Below are positions 55,075-64,000 of a DNA stretch of 64,000 nt, in pieces. How positions within the stretch are numbered: the first letter of the stretch is position 1; each line of letters begins with the position of its first letter. The notes below the pieces were generated by a model, which was not told the origin of the DNA, ran no database searches, and worked only from the letters and a program-made list of their open reading frames with translations. A program made the position numbers and the translations under genes. The DNA lies in the NCBI GenBank assembly GCA_026415355.1, contig JAOAHF010000008.1, forward strand, positions 1-64,000, written 5' to 3'. The DNA is from Brevinematales bacterium (lineage in GTDB: Bacteria; Spirochaetota; Brevinematia; DTOW01).

Positions 55075-56256
55075 TTAAGCATCAAAATAACAAGAATGAT
55101 AAGAAGATTCTAATACTTCCAAACCTGTTCTGTGCTTCTGGATATCATCCGACTCAAATGAGTTTTTTATAAGCCTTATATCATCTCCACCATATCTTTT
55201 CAATAAAGCATTGAGCAATTCAATAGCAACAACAGACTCAATTACAACTCCAGCAGAGGGTACAGCAGTCACATCAGATCTTTCAACATGTGCTAGAAAT
55301 TCTTCCTTCGTAACCATATCAACAGACTTTTTAGGTTTCATGAGAGTAGAAATTGGTTTCATAACTGCTCTTAATATAATAGGCTCTCCATTTGTCATTC
55401 CGCCCTCTATTCCACCAGCATTATTAGAATATCTTACAAATCTTCTACCATTCCAAGATATTTCATCATGCACTTGACTACCACTTACCATACCCATCTT
55501 AAATCCCATTCCAAACTCAACTCCTTTTATTGCCTGAATACTCATAACAGCATACGCAATTCTGGCATCTATCTTATCTTCCCAATGTGTATAACTACCT
55601 AAACCTATTGGAGGATTCAGGACAACTATTTCTATGATACCACCTATAGTATCTCCTTCTGATTTAACTTTGTCTATGTAAGATTTTATCTCATTTTCAA
55701 ATTCAGGGTTTCCAATACCAACATCAGATAACAGAGAATTTTCAATTATATCTTTGTATGTAAGCCCATTTAAATCAACCTTAATTCCACCAAAAACAAC
55801 AACATGCGAAAATATTCTAACATCAAAAAATTTCTCAAGAGTATACTTTGCCAATGCTCCTACACAAACTCTTGCTGATGTCTCTCTAGCACTTGCTCTC
55901 TCAAGTACATCTCTTATATCATCAAAACCATATTTTAAGACTCCTATCAAATCTGCGTGTCCAGGTCTAGGTTTAGTAACTTTAGGAGGATTTTTATCCT
56001 TCCAATTTTCCCAATCCTTATTCCATACAACCATCGATATAGGGCTACCTATCGTTTTACCGTTTCTAACACCACCTATTATATCGACAGTATCTTTCTC
56101 TATTTTCATTCTACCGCCTCTACCATACCCTTTCTGTCTTCTCGAGAGTTCATTGTTGATATAATCAACATCTATTGGTATATTTGAAGGAAAACCATAA
56201 GCTATTACAGATATACCTCTACCATGAGATTCACCAGATGTAAAATATTTTATCAT
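55075..56256 (-). CDS. aroC: Chorismate synthase
   Basis: This 393-residue FMN-dependent enzyme makes chorismate, the branch point to aromatic amino acids and folate. The motifs are SGESHGRG near residue 7, RRQKGYGRGGRM near residue 39, RASARETSARV near residue 121 and the C-terminal VAPSAGVVIES-type stretch (here AVPSAGVVIES). The length suits the long bacterial form. It starts 4 bp after the accA stop and its ribosome site AGGTAAAG lies in the end of accA. No other aro genes are adjacent. Confidence 0.95.
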   Translation of the reverse strand: MIKYFTSGESHGRGISVIAYGFPSNIPIDVDYINNELSRRQKGYGRGGRMKIEKDTVDIIGGVRNGKTIGSPISMVVWNKDWENWKDKNPPKVTKPRPGHADLIGVLKYGFDDIRDVLERASARETSARVCVGALAKYTLEKFFDVRIFSHVVVFGGIKVDLNGLTYKDIIENSLLSDVGIGNPEFENEIKSYIDKVKSEGDTIGGIIEIVVLNPPIGLGSYTHWEDKIDARIAYAVMSIQAIKGVEFGMGFKMGMVSGSQVHDEISWNGRRFVRYSNNAGGIEGGMTNGEPIILRAVMKPISTLMKPKKSVDMVTKEEFLAHVERSDVTAVPSAGVVIESVVAIELLNALLKRYGGDDIRLIKNSFESDDIQKHRTGLEVLESSYHSCYFDA

Positions 56257-56260
56257 AAAT

Positions 56261-57214
56261 TTACTTTACCTCGTAAACTCCAAGATTCCTAAATTTCGAA
56301 TATCTCATCTTTATGAGTTGTTCATTTGAAAACTTAGACAGGGTATCAATTTCCTTGATTAGTTCTGACTTTAGGTTGTTGAAAACAAATTCTGGATTTC
56401 TATGTGCTCCTCCAAGAGGTTCTTTGATAATTTTATCAACTATACCAAATTCTTTGCACCACTTTGCAGTTAGTTTAAGAGCTTTTGCTGCCTCAGGTGC
56501 TTTCGAAGCATCTTTCCAAAGTATCGAAGCACATCCTTCTGGAGATATAACAGAGTATATAGCATACTCCAACATAAAAATTCTATCAACGACTCCTATC
56601 GCAAGAGCTCCGCCACTACCTCCTTCGCTAATGACAACTCCAATCAATGGTGTCTTGAGTCCCGACATCTCAAAGAGATTTCTCGCTATAGCCTCACCTT
56701 GACCTCTCTCCTCTGCTCCAACACCAGGATATGCTCCAGCAGTATCTATAAATGTTATAACAGGTATTCTAAATCTCTCAGCTAACTTCATAACCCTTAA
56801 AGCCTTTCTGTATCCCTCCGGATGAGGCATACCAAAATTCCTCTTTATTTTCTCTTCAACTGTTTTTCCCTTCTCCTGCCCAACTATGCATACGCTCTTC
56901 CCGTCCAACTTACCAAAACCTGCTATTATCGCTTTGTCATCACCAAAATACCTATCACCTGCAAGTTCAATAAAATCCTTAAAAATGCTATTAAGATAAT
57001 CAACAAAAGTAGGTCTCTCAGGATGCCTCGATATCTCAACTATTTGCCATTCCGTAAGATTTGAGTATACCTTGTTTTTTATGTCCTCCAACTGTTTGTA
57101 TAAATTTTTTATTTCCGGAGCGTTATCATCAAGACCTAATGAATTTTTCATTTCTTCTATCTTTTTTTCCATTTCAACAATTGGTGTCTCAAAACTCAAA
57201 GGTTTAACATCCAT
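56261..57214 (-). CDS. accA: Acetyl-CoA carboxylase carboxyltransferase subunit alpha
   Basis: This 317-residue subunit transfers the carboxyl group from biotin to acetyl-CoA together with AccD. Family motifs are [14 protein letters not shown] near residue 128, [24 protein letters not shown] near residue 155 and [13 protein letters not shown] near residue 197. The length is normal. AGGAGGC precedes the ATG, 10 bp after the htrA stop. The partner biotin carrier gene is at 7.5-8 kb; accC and accD are not in the window. Confidence 0.96.
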   Translation of the reverse strand: MDVKPLSFETPIVEMEKKIEEMKNSLGLDDNAPEIKNLYKQLEDIKNKVYSNLTEWQIVEISRHPERPTFVDYLNSIFKDFIELAGDRYFGDDKAIIAGFGKLDGKSVCIVGQEKGKTVEEKIKRNFGMPHPEGYRKALRVMKLAERFRIPVITFIDTAGAYPGVGAEERGQGEAIARNLFEMSGLKTPLIGVVISEGGSGGALAIGVVDRIFMLEYAIYSVISPEGCASILWKDASKAPEAAKALKLTAKWCKEFGIVDKIIKEPLGGAHRNPEFVFNNLKSELIKEIDTLSKFSNEQLIKMRYSKFRNLGVYEVK

Positions 57215-57224
57215 AACTTGCCTC

Positions 57225-58757
57225 CTATTTAATTGAAAAACCTCTTATCATCAACATACCGTTTCTATAAAATTTGATAAGGAATCTTTTCTGATTCTGA
57301 TTATTTCTTGAAAATTTCTCAAAATCACTTATGTTATCTATTTTCTGATTATTTATTTCTATGATTACATCTCCTTTCTGGAGTATTCCGCTAAAACTAC
57401 TATCCTCTTTAACATCAATAACAACTACTCCATTACCATTTGGATTATTACTAACAATTACGCCTTTATACTCTTTCTGTGTCGATTGATTTGAATCTCC
57501 TTCCTCATATCTTTTTGCAAGTTCATCAGAACTCGGTCTTGCAGTAACCTTTAAGTTAAAATCTATATACTTCCCATCCCTGAAGACTTTAACTTTAGCA
57601 ATTTCTCCCGGAGATTTCGAAGCAATATTATCAAGCAAATCGTCAAATTTTGAGATTTTCTTACCATCGACTTCAACTATTATATCACCCTGTTTTATAC
57701 CTTCTCTTTCAGCAGGACTTCCAGGCTCAACTCTACTTACAAGTACTCCTACATCACTTGGTAGATTTAGTTGCTTCCTAGTTTCTTCATCTAGTTCCGA
57801 TATACTAACCCCTATATAACCTCTTTCAACCTTACCCTTGTCTATAAGTTGTTTTATAACTCTTTTAGCAGTATTTATAGGTATTGCAAGCCCAATACCA
57901 ACATTACCTGCAGTACCTGTAAGCTGATTAGGTGATATTATCATAGTATTTATACCAATAACCTCTCCAAATATATTAACTAAAGGTCCTCCACTATTAC
58001 CTGGATTTATTGGAGCATCTGTTTGAATATACTTGGAAAACACATTACCCTGAATATCCCTGTTAACCGCACTTATCGTTCCAAATGTAAAAGTACCATT
58101 CAAACCAAAAGGATTACCTACAGCGATAGCAAAATCACCAACTTTAACCTTATCAGAATCACCTAGTATTGCTACAGGTAGATCTTCTCTAGGATCTATT
58201 TTTAGCAACGCTATATCCGTTTCTTCATCATAACCGATAACTCGCGCTTTATACTCTTTCCCTGAACTAAGTATGGTTACTATAATATTTTTTGCTATCT
58301 TACCGGCAGGTCTTATCACATGCAAATTGCTAAGTATGTAACCATCTTTTGATATTATAAATCCAGAACCCAGACTAGGTATAACCTTTCTATACTTTCT
58401 CTCTTTAGGAGTTTCAGGTAAATCAAAAAATCTCCTCAAAAGTTCATCATCAAAGAAAAAGTTAAATGGATCTCGGTATGTATATTCAATAACATCTTCA
58501 CTCTTTATGTTTACTACAACGGGAGACACTTTTTGTGCAACCTCATTAAGAACTTTTTGAACAGCATAAGCATATTTGTACTCTTCAGGAAGCTTAGATA
58601 AATCAACACTGCTAGCAAAAGACAAAAAGCCTGATTGCGATCCACCACAACTCACTCCTAAAAAACTAAACGAAAGTATAACACCAAATAAAAATCCCGT
58701 CAAGATAAGATTTAACACAAACCAATTCTTCATAAATTTTAAAAAAAATCGCTTCAT
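57225..58757 (-). CDS. HtrA/DegP-type serine protease with two PDZ domains
   Basis: This 510-residue envelope protease and chaperone degrades misfolded exported proteins. The N-terminal hydrophobic segment (14-36) could be a signal anchor; the following GVSC might be a relaxed spirochaetal lipobox. The catalytic triad is His146 (NLHV), Asp181 (TDIALL) and Ser255 (GNSGG). PDZ1 spans about 310-400 and PDZ2 about 425-505. GGAGG precedes the ATG. It leads an operon with accA and aroC. Confidence 0.94.
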   Translation of the reverse strand: MKRFFLKFMKNWFVLNLILTGFLFGVILSFSFLGVSCGGSQSGFLSFASSVDLSKLPEEYKYAYAVQKVLNEVAQKVSPVVVNIKSEDVIEYTYRDPFNFFFDDELLRRFFDLPETPKERKYRKVIPSLGSGFIISKDGYILSNLHVIRPAGKIAKNIIVTILSSGKEYKARVIGYDEETDIALLKIDPREDLPVAILGDSDKVKVGDFAIAVGNPFGLNGTFTFGTISAVNRDIQGNVFSKYIQTDAPINPGNSGGPLVNIFGEVIGINTMIISPNQLTGTAGNVGIGLAIPINTAKRVIKQLIDKGKVERGYIGVSISELDEETRKQLNLPSDVGVLVSRVEPGSPAEREGIKQGDIIVEVDGKKISKFDDLLDNIASKSPGEIAKVKVFRDGKYIDFNLKVTARPSSDELAKRYEEGDSNQSTQKEYKGVIVSNNPNGNGVVVIDVKEDSSFSGILQKGDVIIEINNQKIDNISDFEKFSRNNQNQKRFLIKFYRNGMLMIRGFSIK

Positions 58758-58918
58758 ATAAGCCTCCGAAGATTTAATTAGATTGTAAATTTATAAAAAC
58801 ATTACTTTCAATTCAAAAGAAAACAAATATGAAAAATACAAAATTCTAAAAATCTTTAACCTTCAAACACTCTGCTTTTGAAAAATTTTCGATTTCTCTG
58901 TAGAAGTACAGTTAACTT

Positions 58919-58947
58919 TTGAATCTAGATAACATCTTGATTATAAT
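58919..58947 (+). promoter_or_regulatory. Promoter giving a likely leaderless lipoprotein mRNA
   Basis: TTGAAT (58919-58924), a 17-bp spacer and a perfect TATAAT (58942-58947) lie upstream of the ATG at 58956, leaving 8 nt after the -10 box. The message would start 0-2 nt before the ATG. No ribosome site is present. Confidence 0.6.
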
Positions 58948-58955
58948 TAAACTAG

Positions 58956-59606
58956 ATGATAGTAGTTTTCTTTATCATAATGTTTTTTACATCTTCTTGT
59001 AATCTACTGCCTGAGCAGGATGACCTTTATAATAAAGATTTCTTATTTGACGATTTTCAATCATTTGACAACTCTATATGGACAGCCAGAGAAACATTTA
59101 TAGGTTTTTCTCAGTTGAAAAGAGAGAATGTTTCAATCTCTAATGGATTTATCTTATTTAGTATAAGAGAAGACTCAACAGACAGTAGTGGTATATCATC
59201 GATACCATTATTTCCGAGAGGTAGATTTTCTATTTATGCGCTTAACAAGCTTACAAATGTTGCATTAGAAATGGAGTTATTTTCATACAGAGAAAACTCC
59301 AAAATTTCATTCAAGTACTACTTTGATGATACTATAAATACCAATGTAGTAGAAACATATTTCGTTTCGCCACTTACAAACATCTATTTCACTTTATCGA
59401 ATACATTCATGTCAGATACTTCACTGCTAACAATAATAGTCTACAATAGTAGTATTGTTTTTCTAATTAACAATAGCGAAATAACTAGGTTTAGTATAAA
59501 CACTCCCAATAACTTTGAAGTCAGAATAAACACATATATGATTAAATACGATATAAGATCCTTTAGGAGGAATGTTTATATCGATTACTTTTCATACCAA
59601 AAGTGA
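58956..59606 (+). CDS. Putative lipoprotein with beta-sandwich-like domain
   Basis: This 216-residue protein has a short, uncharged hydrophobic leader ending in FTSSC, so Cys15 may be lipidated under relaxed spirochaete rules. The mature part has the pattern of a concanavalin-like or LamG-like beta sandwich. It contains DDFQSFDNSIWTARET near the start, as in family GH16-like and DUF1080-like proteins, and ends in YIDYFSY. No catalytic motif is clear. An in-frame TAG directly precedes the ATG, so this is the first start. The last 15 bp overlap the transketolase gene on the other strand. Confidence 0.65.
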   Translation: MIVVFFIIMFFTSSCNLLPEQDDLYNKDFLFDDFQSFDNSIWTARETFIGFSQLKRENVSISNGFILFSIREDSTDSSGISSIPLFPRGRFSIYALNKLTNVALEMELFSYRENSKISFKYYFDDTINTNVVETYFVSPLTNIYFTLSNTFMSDTSLLTIIVYNSSIVFLINNSEITRFSINTPNNFEVRINTYMIKYDIRSFRRNVYIDYFSYQK

Positions 59607-60554
59607 AGATTTTTTCCTTTTCATTAGATTGATTGCTGCATTTTTTATATGCTTATAGTCAAGTCCGAAATGTTCCAATAACTCATAAGGTTTCCCGGAT
59701 ACACCAAATACATCATTAACTGCCACAAATTCCATAGGTACAGGTTTTTTTGAAGCTAGTACTCTTGCAATCATACTACCAAGTCCATTTATTACTTGGT
59801 GCTCCTCTACGACAAGTATTGCTCCTGTTTCCTCTGCAGACTTTAATATAACTTCTTCATCAAGAGGCTTTAGTGTACTTAAGTTTACAACTCTTGCAGA
59901 TATTCCTTCTTTCTTAAGCTCCTCTGAAGCTTTTATACTTTCAGAAACGGTTATTCCGTAAGATATAATAGTTAGATCTTCTCCATCAACAAAAACCCTA
60001 CCCTTACCAAACTCGAAAGTATCATTCTCAGAAGTTAAAACAGGATAGGGAGCTCTACTCAACCTTACATAGAATGGACCAAACTCATTAGCAACATATC
60101 TAGTTATCTTTTTAGCCTCTATATAATCAACAGGGCACAACACTCTCATATTAGGTAACACTGCCATTATCGCAACATCCTCTAAAGATTGTGCTGTAGC
60201 ACCATCTTCTCCTACTGTAACACCCACATGAGACGCAACGAGCTTAACATTCAGGTTATTGTAACAAATAGAGATTCTTATAAAATCATACGCTCTATTT
60301 GTTAGAAAAACCGCAAATGATGTAGCGAAAGTTATAAATCCTTCTTTTGCTAGACCTGCCGCTATACCTACCATATTCTGCTCTGCTATACCAGTATTAT
60401 AGAATCTATCTGGAAACTTGAACTTGAAATACTCTGCTCTAGTTGAATCTTCAAGATCTGCTGATAAAACTATTATTTTTTCATTTTCATACCCTAACTT
60501 TACAAGCTCTTCACCAAATCCATCTCTAGTAGGTTTAGGCTGAATTTCAATCAT
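59592..60554 (-). CDS. Transketolase, C-terminal subunit
   Basis: This 320-residue protein carries the pyrimidine-binding and C-terminal domains of transketolase. The motifs are STRAEYFKFKFPDRFYNTGIAEQN near residue 32, with the catalytic Glu in AEQN, and VGEDGATAQSLEDVA near residue 113. The C-terminal regulatory domain spans about 190-310. It overlaps the N-terminal subunit gene by 8 bp (ATGATTGA). Together they are about 600 residues, the split form common in thermophiles and many anaerobes. Confidence 0.93.
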   Translation of the reverse strand: MIEIQPKPTRDGFGEELVKLGYENEKIIVLSADLEDSTRAEYFKFKFPDRFYNTGIAEQNMVGIAAGLAKEGFITFATSFAVFLTNRAYDFIRISICYNNLNVKLVASHVGVTVGEDGATAQSLEDVAIMAVLPNMRVLCPVDYIEAKKITRYVANEFGPFYVRLSRAPYPVLTSENDTFEFGKGRVFVDGEDLTIISYGITVSESIKASEELKKEGISARVVNLSTLKPLDEEVILKSAEETGAILVVEEHQVINGLGSMIARVLASKKPVPMEFVAVNDVFGVSGKPYELLEHFGLDYKHIKNAAINLMKRKKSSLLV

Positions 60555-61392
60555 CGTTTCCTCCCTTAAGCTCTTTTAATGCATTATCCAATTCCTCCTT
60601 ATTAGGAGCCCTACCATGAAAAGTATGTTTGTATTCCATAAAGGATACCCCCTTACCTTTCACAGTGTTTGCTACTATTATTGTAGGTTTGCCACTACCC
60701 CTACTTGAAGTAAAAGCATCTAAAGCATCAAATATCTCATTGAAATTATGGCCATCTATTTCTATGTAGTTCCATCCGAAGGATTCCCATCTATCCTTTA
60801 GAGGTTCTATACTCAAGATATCGTTAACAAAACCATTTTCTTGTACCTTGTTATAGTCAATAATAGCACAAAGATTCTCAATTCTGTGATGAGATGCAAA
60901 CATAGCTGCTTCCCATATACTACCTTCTTGCACCTCACCATCTCCTAAAATAACATAAACACTATAATCCTTCTTTTTATACCTAGCACCTAAAGCCATT
61001 CCTATACCCGCAGATAATCCTTGCCCCAAAGAACCAGTATTGAATTCTATCCCTGGCACATCTACACAAACATGTCCTTGAAAAATATGTCCAAATCTTC
61101 TAAAACCTTTCATCAAATCTTCTTCTTTGAAGAAACCAGCTTTGGCTAAGGTAAGATAAACTACAGGAGTAGCATGTCCTTTAGAAATTATGACCCTATC
61201 CCTGTCATCCCAATCAGGATTTTTAGGATCATATTTCAACTTATAAAAGTATAATGATAACATAATCTCAACCAACGACATTGATCCACCAGGATGACCA
61301 CTATTCACTTCATGAGTCATAATAAGAATTTTCTCTCTCACTTCTCTGGCTGTTTGTTTCAACTTCTCAACATCTAACTTTTGTCCAACCAT
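60547..61392 (-). CDS. Transketolase, N-terminal subunit
   Basis: This 281-residue protein carries the thiamine-diphosphate-binding domain of transketolase. The motifs are HPGGSMSLVEI near residue 33, ISKGHATPVVYL near residue 69, GSLGQGLSAGIGMALG near residue 117 and the thiamine-diphosphate signature GDGEVQEGSIWEAA near residue 150. It acts with the next gene in the pentose phosphate pathway. GGGGG precedes the ATG at 11-nt spacing. Confidence 0.93.
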   Translation of the reverse strand: MVGQKLDVEKLKQTAREVREKILIMTHEVNSGHPGGSMSLVEIMLSLYFYKLKYDPKNPDWDDRDRVIISKGHATPVVYLTLAKAGFFKEEDLMKGFRRFGHIFQGHVCVDVPGIEFNTGSLGQGLSAGIGMALGARYKKKDYSVYVILGDGEVQEGSIWEAAMFASHHRIENLCAIIDYNKVQENGFVNDILSIEPLKDRWESFGWNYIEIDGHNFNEIFDALDAFTSSRGSGKPTIIVANTVKGKGVSFMEYKHTFHGRAPNKEELDNALKELKGGNDD

Positions 61393-61584
61393 CAGTTTTC
61401 GCCCCCAAAATACTACTTTAATTATAAAAGTTAAAAATATTAGATAAAAAATTCAACGACAAAACTACTTTACTACTCAATTTACCTCTATTAGAAAGTA
61501 AATTGAGGCTATAACTCATTTGTTCGAAAAAATATCCTATCAAACCTAAACTTTATAAACTAGTATTGTAGTAAAAACTTCTTT

Positions 61585-61590
61585 TATAAT
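61585..61590 (+). promoter_or_regulatory. -10 box of a probable pnp promoter
   Basis: A perfect TATAAT lies 36 bp before the ATG of pnp. The -35 region is weak (GTATTG at 16 bp), so the promoter is tentative. Confidence 0.35.
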
Positions 61591-61626
61591 ACCTGAATAA
61601 ACTTATACATTGAAAGGTTTATCATT

Positions 61627-63765
61627 ATGAATGGTTTAAAAGTTTTTAGTAGAGAGATAGGTGGCAAAAAGTTTGTAGTTGAAACAGGGCATATTGCAAA
61701 GCAATCTGATTCTGCTGTACTAGTTAGATATGGAGATGTAGTTGTTTTATCAACAGTAAATTACGGTGATAAAGTTCAAGATGTAGATTTCGTACCCTTA
61801 ACTGTAAATTATGTTGAGAAATTCTATGCATCTGGTAAGATACCAGGAGGTTTCGTTAAAAGAGAAAGTAAATTTTCTGACAAAGAGATCCTAATATCAA
61901 GGCTTATAGATAGACCTATAAGACCACTTTTTCCCAGAGGATTTATAAACGAAGTTCAAGTAATAACAATGGTACTATCAGCAGATCAGATAAATCCTTC
62001 GGATGTAGTAGCCATTTTTGCTTCTTCAATAGCGCTTATGATTTCATCCCTACCGTTTAGGGGACCTGTTGGAGGAGTAAGAGTTGGATATATAAATGGA
62101 AATTACATTTTGAATCCTACCTTCGCACAAATAGACGAATCACTTATAGACATAATAGTAGCAGGAACAGAGCGCGGTATCACAATGATAGAAGGGGGTA
62201 CCAAAGGAGTAAATGAGGAAGAAATGTACGGAGCACTAGAATTTGCGAATAGATATATAATAGAACTAATAGATTTCCAAAAAGAAATAGCAAAACAAAT
62301 AGGAAAAGAGAAAATTCAAATAGAACAAAGAGAACTTCCAAAAGAAGTTTTTGACATAATATGGAAGTACGAAAAACAGATGAAAGAAGCAATGAATGTC
62401 CAGGACAAAAAAACAAGAGAAAGCAATATGGATGAAATCGTAAATTCAATAAGAAACGATATAATCCAAAATTTAGGTGAAGAAGCAAACAACATAAATT
62501 GGAATGATGTAACATTTTACATAGAAGAGATGGAAAGAGATATACTAAGAAGACAAGTTTTGGAAGAAGGTATAAGGATAGATGGAAGAAAACCAAAAGA
62601 AATAAGACCAATATGGTGCGAACTTGGAGTACTTCCCAGAACACATGGATCTGCAATTTTCACTAGAGGACAAACGCAAAGTTTAGGTATAACAACACTC
62701 GGTAGTGCCAGTGATGTACAATTCATAGATGATATCGAAGAAGAAGGATTTAAAAGATTTATGTTACATTATAACTTTCCACCTTTCTCTACTGGAGAAG
62801 TCAAAAAGCTAGGCCCTGTATCCAGAAGAGAAATAGGACATGGGCATCTTGCAGAAAGAGCAATTGAAGCAGTTTTACCACCCGAAGATAAGTTTCCATA
62901 TACAATAAGAGTAGTTTCAGAAATACTTGAATCAAACGGTTCTTCATCTATGGCAACGGTATGCAGTGCTTCACTTTCGCTCATAGATGCTGGAGTACCA
63001 ATATCTGATCTGGTAGCAGGTATAGCAATGGGTATAGTGCTTGATGAAAAAACAGGTAAATACGACCTGATAGTCGATATACAAGGACTCGAAGATAAGT
63101 TTGGTGACATGGACTTCAAAGTAGCAGGTACTAGAGATAAAATAACAGCATTCCAAATGGATCTCAAAATTGAAGGATTACCTCTACCCATCCTAAAAGA
63201 AGCACTCTATATAGCAAAAGAAGCAAGGAATAAAATACTTGATATAATGGAAGAAAAAGTAAAAGGAAAAGAGCTAAAAATATCAGATCACGCACCTAGA
63301 ATAAAATTTATAAAAACTGATCCTGACAAATTAGCAGATGTAATAGGCCCCGGTGGTAAAGTAATAAAGAAGATAATACAAGACACCGGAGTTAAAATCG
63401 ATATATCACCTGAAGGCAAAATAACAATATCTTCAAAACCAGGAGAGGGAGATATAGAAAAAGCTTACAACATAATAAAAAATATAATTGAAGGTGTAAA
63501 AGTAGGAGATATTGTCACAGGTCCTATAACTAGGATTGAAGATTACGGCGTATTTATCGAAGTTATGCCTGGAAAGGAAGGTATGATCCACGTATCAAAA
63601 CTATTTAGATCTAGAGTAAAAGATATAAGAGAATACTTGAGCATAGGAGACACAATAACAGCAAAAGTTATCTCAATTGATAATCTAGGTAGAATAGCTT
63701 TATCTAGAATCGATGCAGAGAAGGAAATAATAGATAAATCAATTTCAACACAAAGGAAACAGTAA
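61627..63765 (+). CDS. pnp: Polyribonucleotide nucleotidyltransferase (PNPase)
   Basis: This 712-residue phosphorolytic 3'-5' exoribonuclease degrades mRNA. It has two RNase PH-like domains (residues 5-140 and about 320-545) joined by a helical region. A KH domain (DKLADVIGPGGKVIKKII, near residue 568) and an S1 domain (GPITRIEDYGVFIEVMPGKEGMIHVS, near residue 635) follow. RTHGSAIFTRGQTQ near residue 337 is part of the active site. The length is typical. rpsO is not directly upstream, unlike in many bacteria, and the gene has its own leader. Confidence 0.97.
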   Translation: MNGLKVFSREIGGKKFVVETGHIAKQSDSAVLVRYGDVVVLSTVNYGDKVQDVDFVPLTVNYVEKFYASGKIPGGFVKRESKFSDKEILISRLIDRPIRPLFPRGFINEVQVITMVLSADQINPSDVVAIFASSIALMISSLPFRGPVGGVRVGYINGNYILNPTFAQIDESLIDIIVAGTERGITMIEGGTKGVNEEEMYGALEFANRYIIELIDFQKEIAKQIGKEKIQIEQRELPKEVFDIIWKYEKQMKEAMNVQDKKTRESNMDEIVNSIRNDIIQNLGEEANNINWNDVTFYIEEMERDILRRQVLEEGIRIDGRKPKEIRPIWCELGVLPRTHGSAIFTRGQTQSLGITTLGSASDVQFIDDIEEEGFKRFMLHYNFPPFSTGEVKKLGPVSRREIGHGHLAERAIEAVLPPEDKFPYTIRVVSEILESNGSSSMATVCSASLSLIDAGVPISDLVAGIAMGIVLDEKTGKYDLIVDIQGLEDKFGDMDFKVAGTRDKITAFQMDLKIEGLPLPILKEALYIAKEARNKILDIMEEKVKGKELKISDHAPRIKFIKTDPDKLADVIGPGGKVIKKIIQDTGVKIDISPEGKITISSKPGEGDIEKAYNIIKNIIEGVKVGDIVTGPITRIEDYGVFIEVMPGKEGMIHVSKLFRSRVKDIREYLSIGDTITAKVISIDNLGRIALSRIDAEKEIIDKSISTQRKQ

Positions 63766-64000
63766 AAACTAAATCAGAATAAAAATTATCTGAATTTATT
63801 TATCAGGTAAATTTACACAAATTGCACCAATCAATCTAAAAAACTCTAACCGTTATCAACCGCTTATCACAAAGAATATCTAGGTTTTGGTAAACAAAAA
63901 AAACCAAACCCAAGTTAACTTCTACTATATTTCCACATAATATCTTCTCATAAAATCTCAATAACTATTCAAAGTTTCTAATGTAATTAGCGGATAAATT

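Noticed and set aside
63766-64000. Possible terminator after pnp
   Set aside because: A weak bulged stem (AAATCAGA with TCTGAATTT) is present near 63772-63798, but it is AT-rich and lacks a good U tract. No gene is visible in the remaining sequence.
1-64000. Mobile elements, prophage, CRISPR or defence islands
   Set aside because: No transposase, integrase, phage, Cas, toxin-antitoxin or restriction genes were found, and no long terminal inverted repeats were noticed. Base composition looks even throughout.

Overview
The window looks like a low-GC chromosome segment of a spirochaete. The best single clue is a periplasmic-type flagellin of the FlaB kind (17718-18593). A- or V-type ATPase subunits (F and E near 22 kb, C and I near 49-52 kb) in place of F-type genes, bactofilin, and several secreted proteins and lipoproteins agree with this. 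A deep-branching, AT-rich lineage such as Brevinematia would fit, but that is inference only. I see no insertion sequences, integrases, prophage genes, CRISPR arrays or rRNA genes. Genes are tightly packed on both strands and base composition looks uniform, so this reads as core chromosome rather than an island.

Layout. 0-3.3 kb is a three-gene carotenoid operon (crtI-like, cruF-like, crtB-like) with overlapping genes. 3.4-12.1 kb holds miaB, tldD plus bactofilin, an ABC-2 permease, the biotin carrier accB, metG and ftsZ. 12.1-14.4 kb has secreted and unknown proteins and a MoaD/ThiS-like sulfur carrier whose diglycine is not terminal. 14.4-15.2 kb is the largest gene-poor stretch; it ends in a promoter, a tetranucleotide repeat and an operator-like palindrome in front of a short-chain dehydrogenase. 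16-21.6 kb carries cheR, flaB, a LOG-like protein, a TPR protein and rpsA. 22-24.8 kb is one forward operon: V-ATPase F and E, a polyprenol-phosphate mannose synthase and SbcD. 25.7-31.4 kb encodes one 1876-residue outer-membrane protein that I read as SprA/Sov-like. 31.4-39.1 kb, reverse strand, has an SMC without a visible hinge domain, a SpoIIE phosphatase, apt, a glycosyltransferase and a YacL-like PIN-TRAM protein. 39-48.7 kb has a large TPR protein, a YaaR-like protein, a very acidic small protein, clpB and a CsgG-like pair. 49-53 kb is V-ATPase C and I, tRNA-Ser(CGA) and argC. 53-64 kb has lipid glycosylation, chorismate synthase, accA, an HtrA protease, a split transketolase and pnp.

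How the genes work together. Fatty-acid synthesis is represented by accA and accB at separate loci, envelope lipid and sugar work by a galactolipid-synthase-like enzyme, DPM synthase and a GT4 enzyme, and envelope quality control by HtrA. Rotary ATPase genes are split over two loci about 26 kb apart.

The most unusual points are regulatory and architectural. Four genes have a good sigma-70-like promoter whose -10 box ends only 6-10 nt before the ATG and lack a Shine-Dalgarno sequence, which suggests leaderless messages. argC starts one nucleotide after a tRNA. One glycosyltransferase has its Shine-Dalgarno separated from the ATG by a hairpin. The SMC midpoint is all helix. A SprA-like protein occurs outside the Bacteroidetes group where the family is best known. 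All family calls were made by reading the sequence without database searches.
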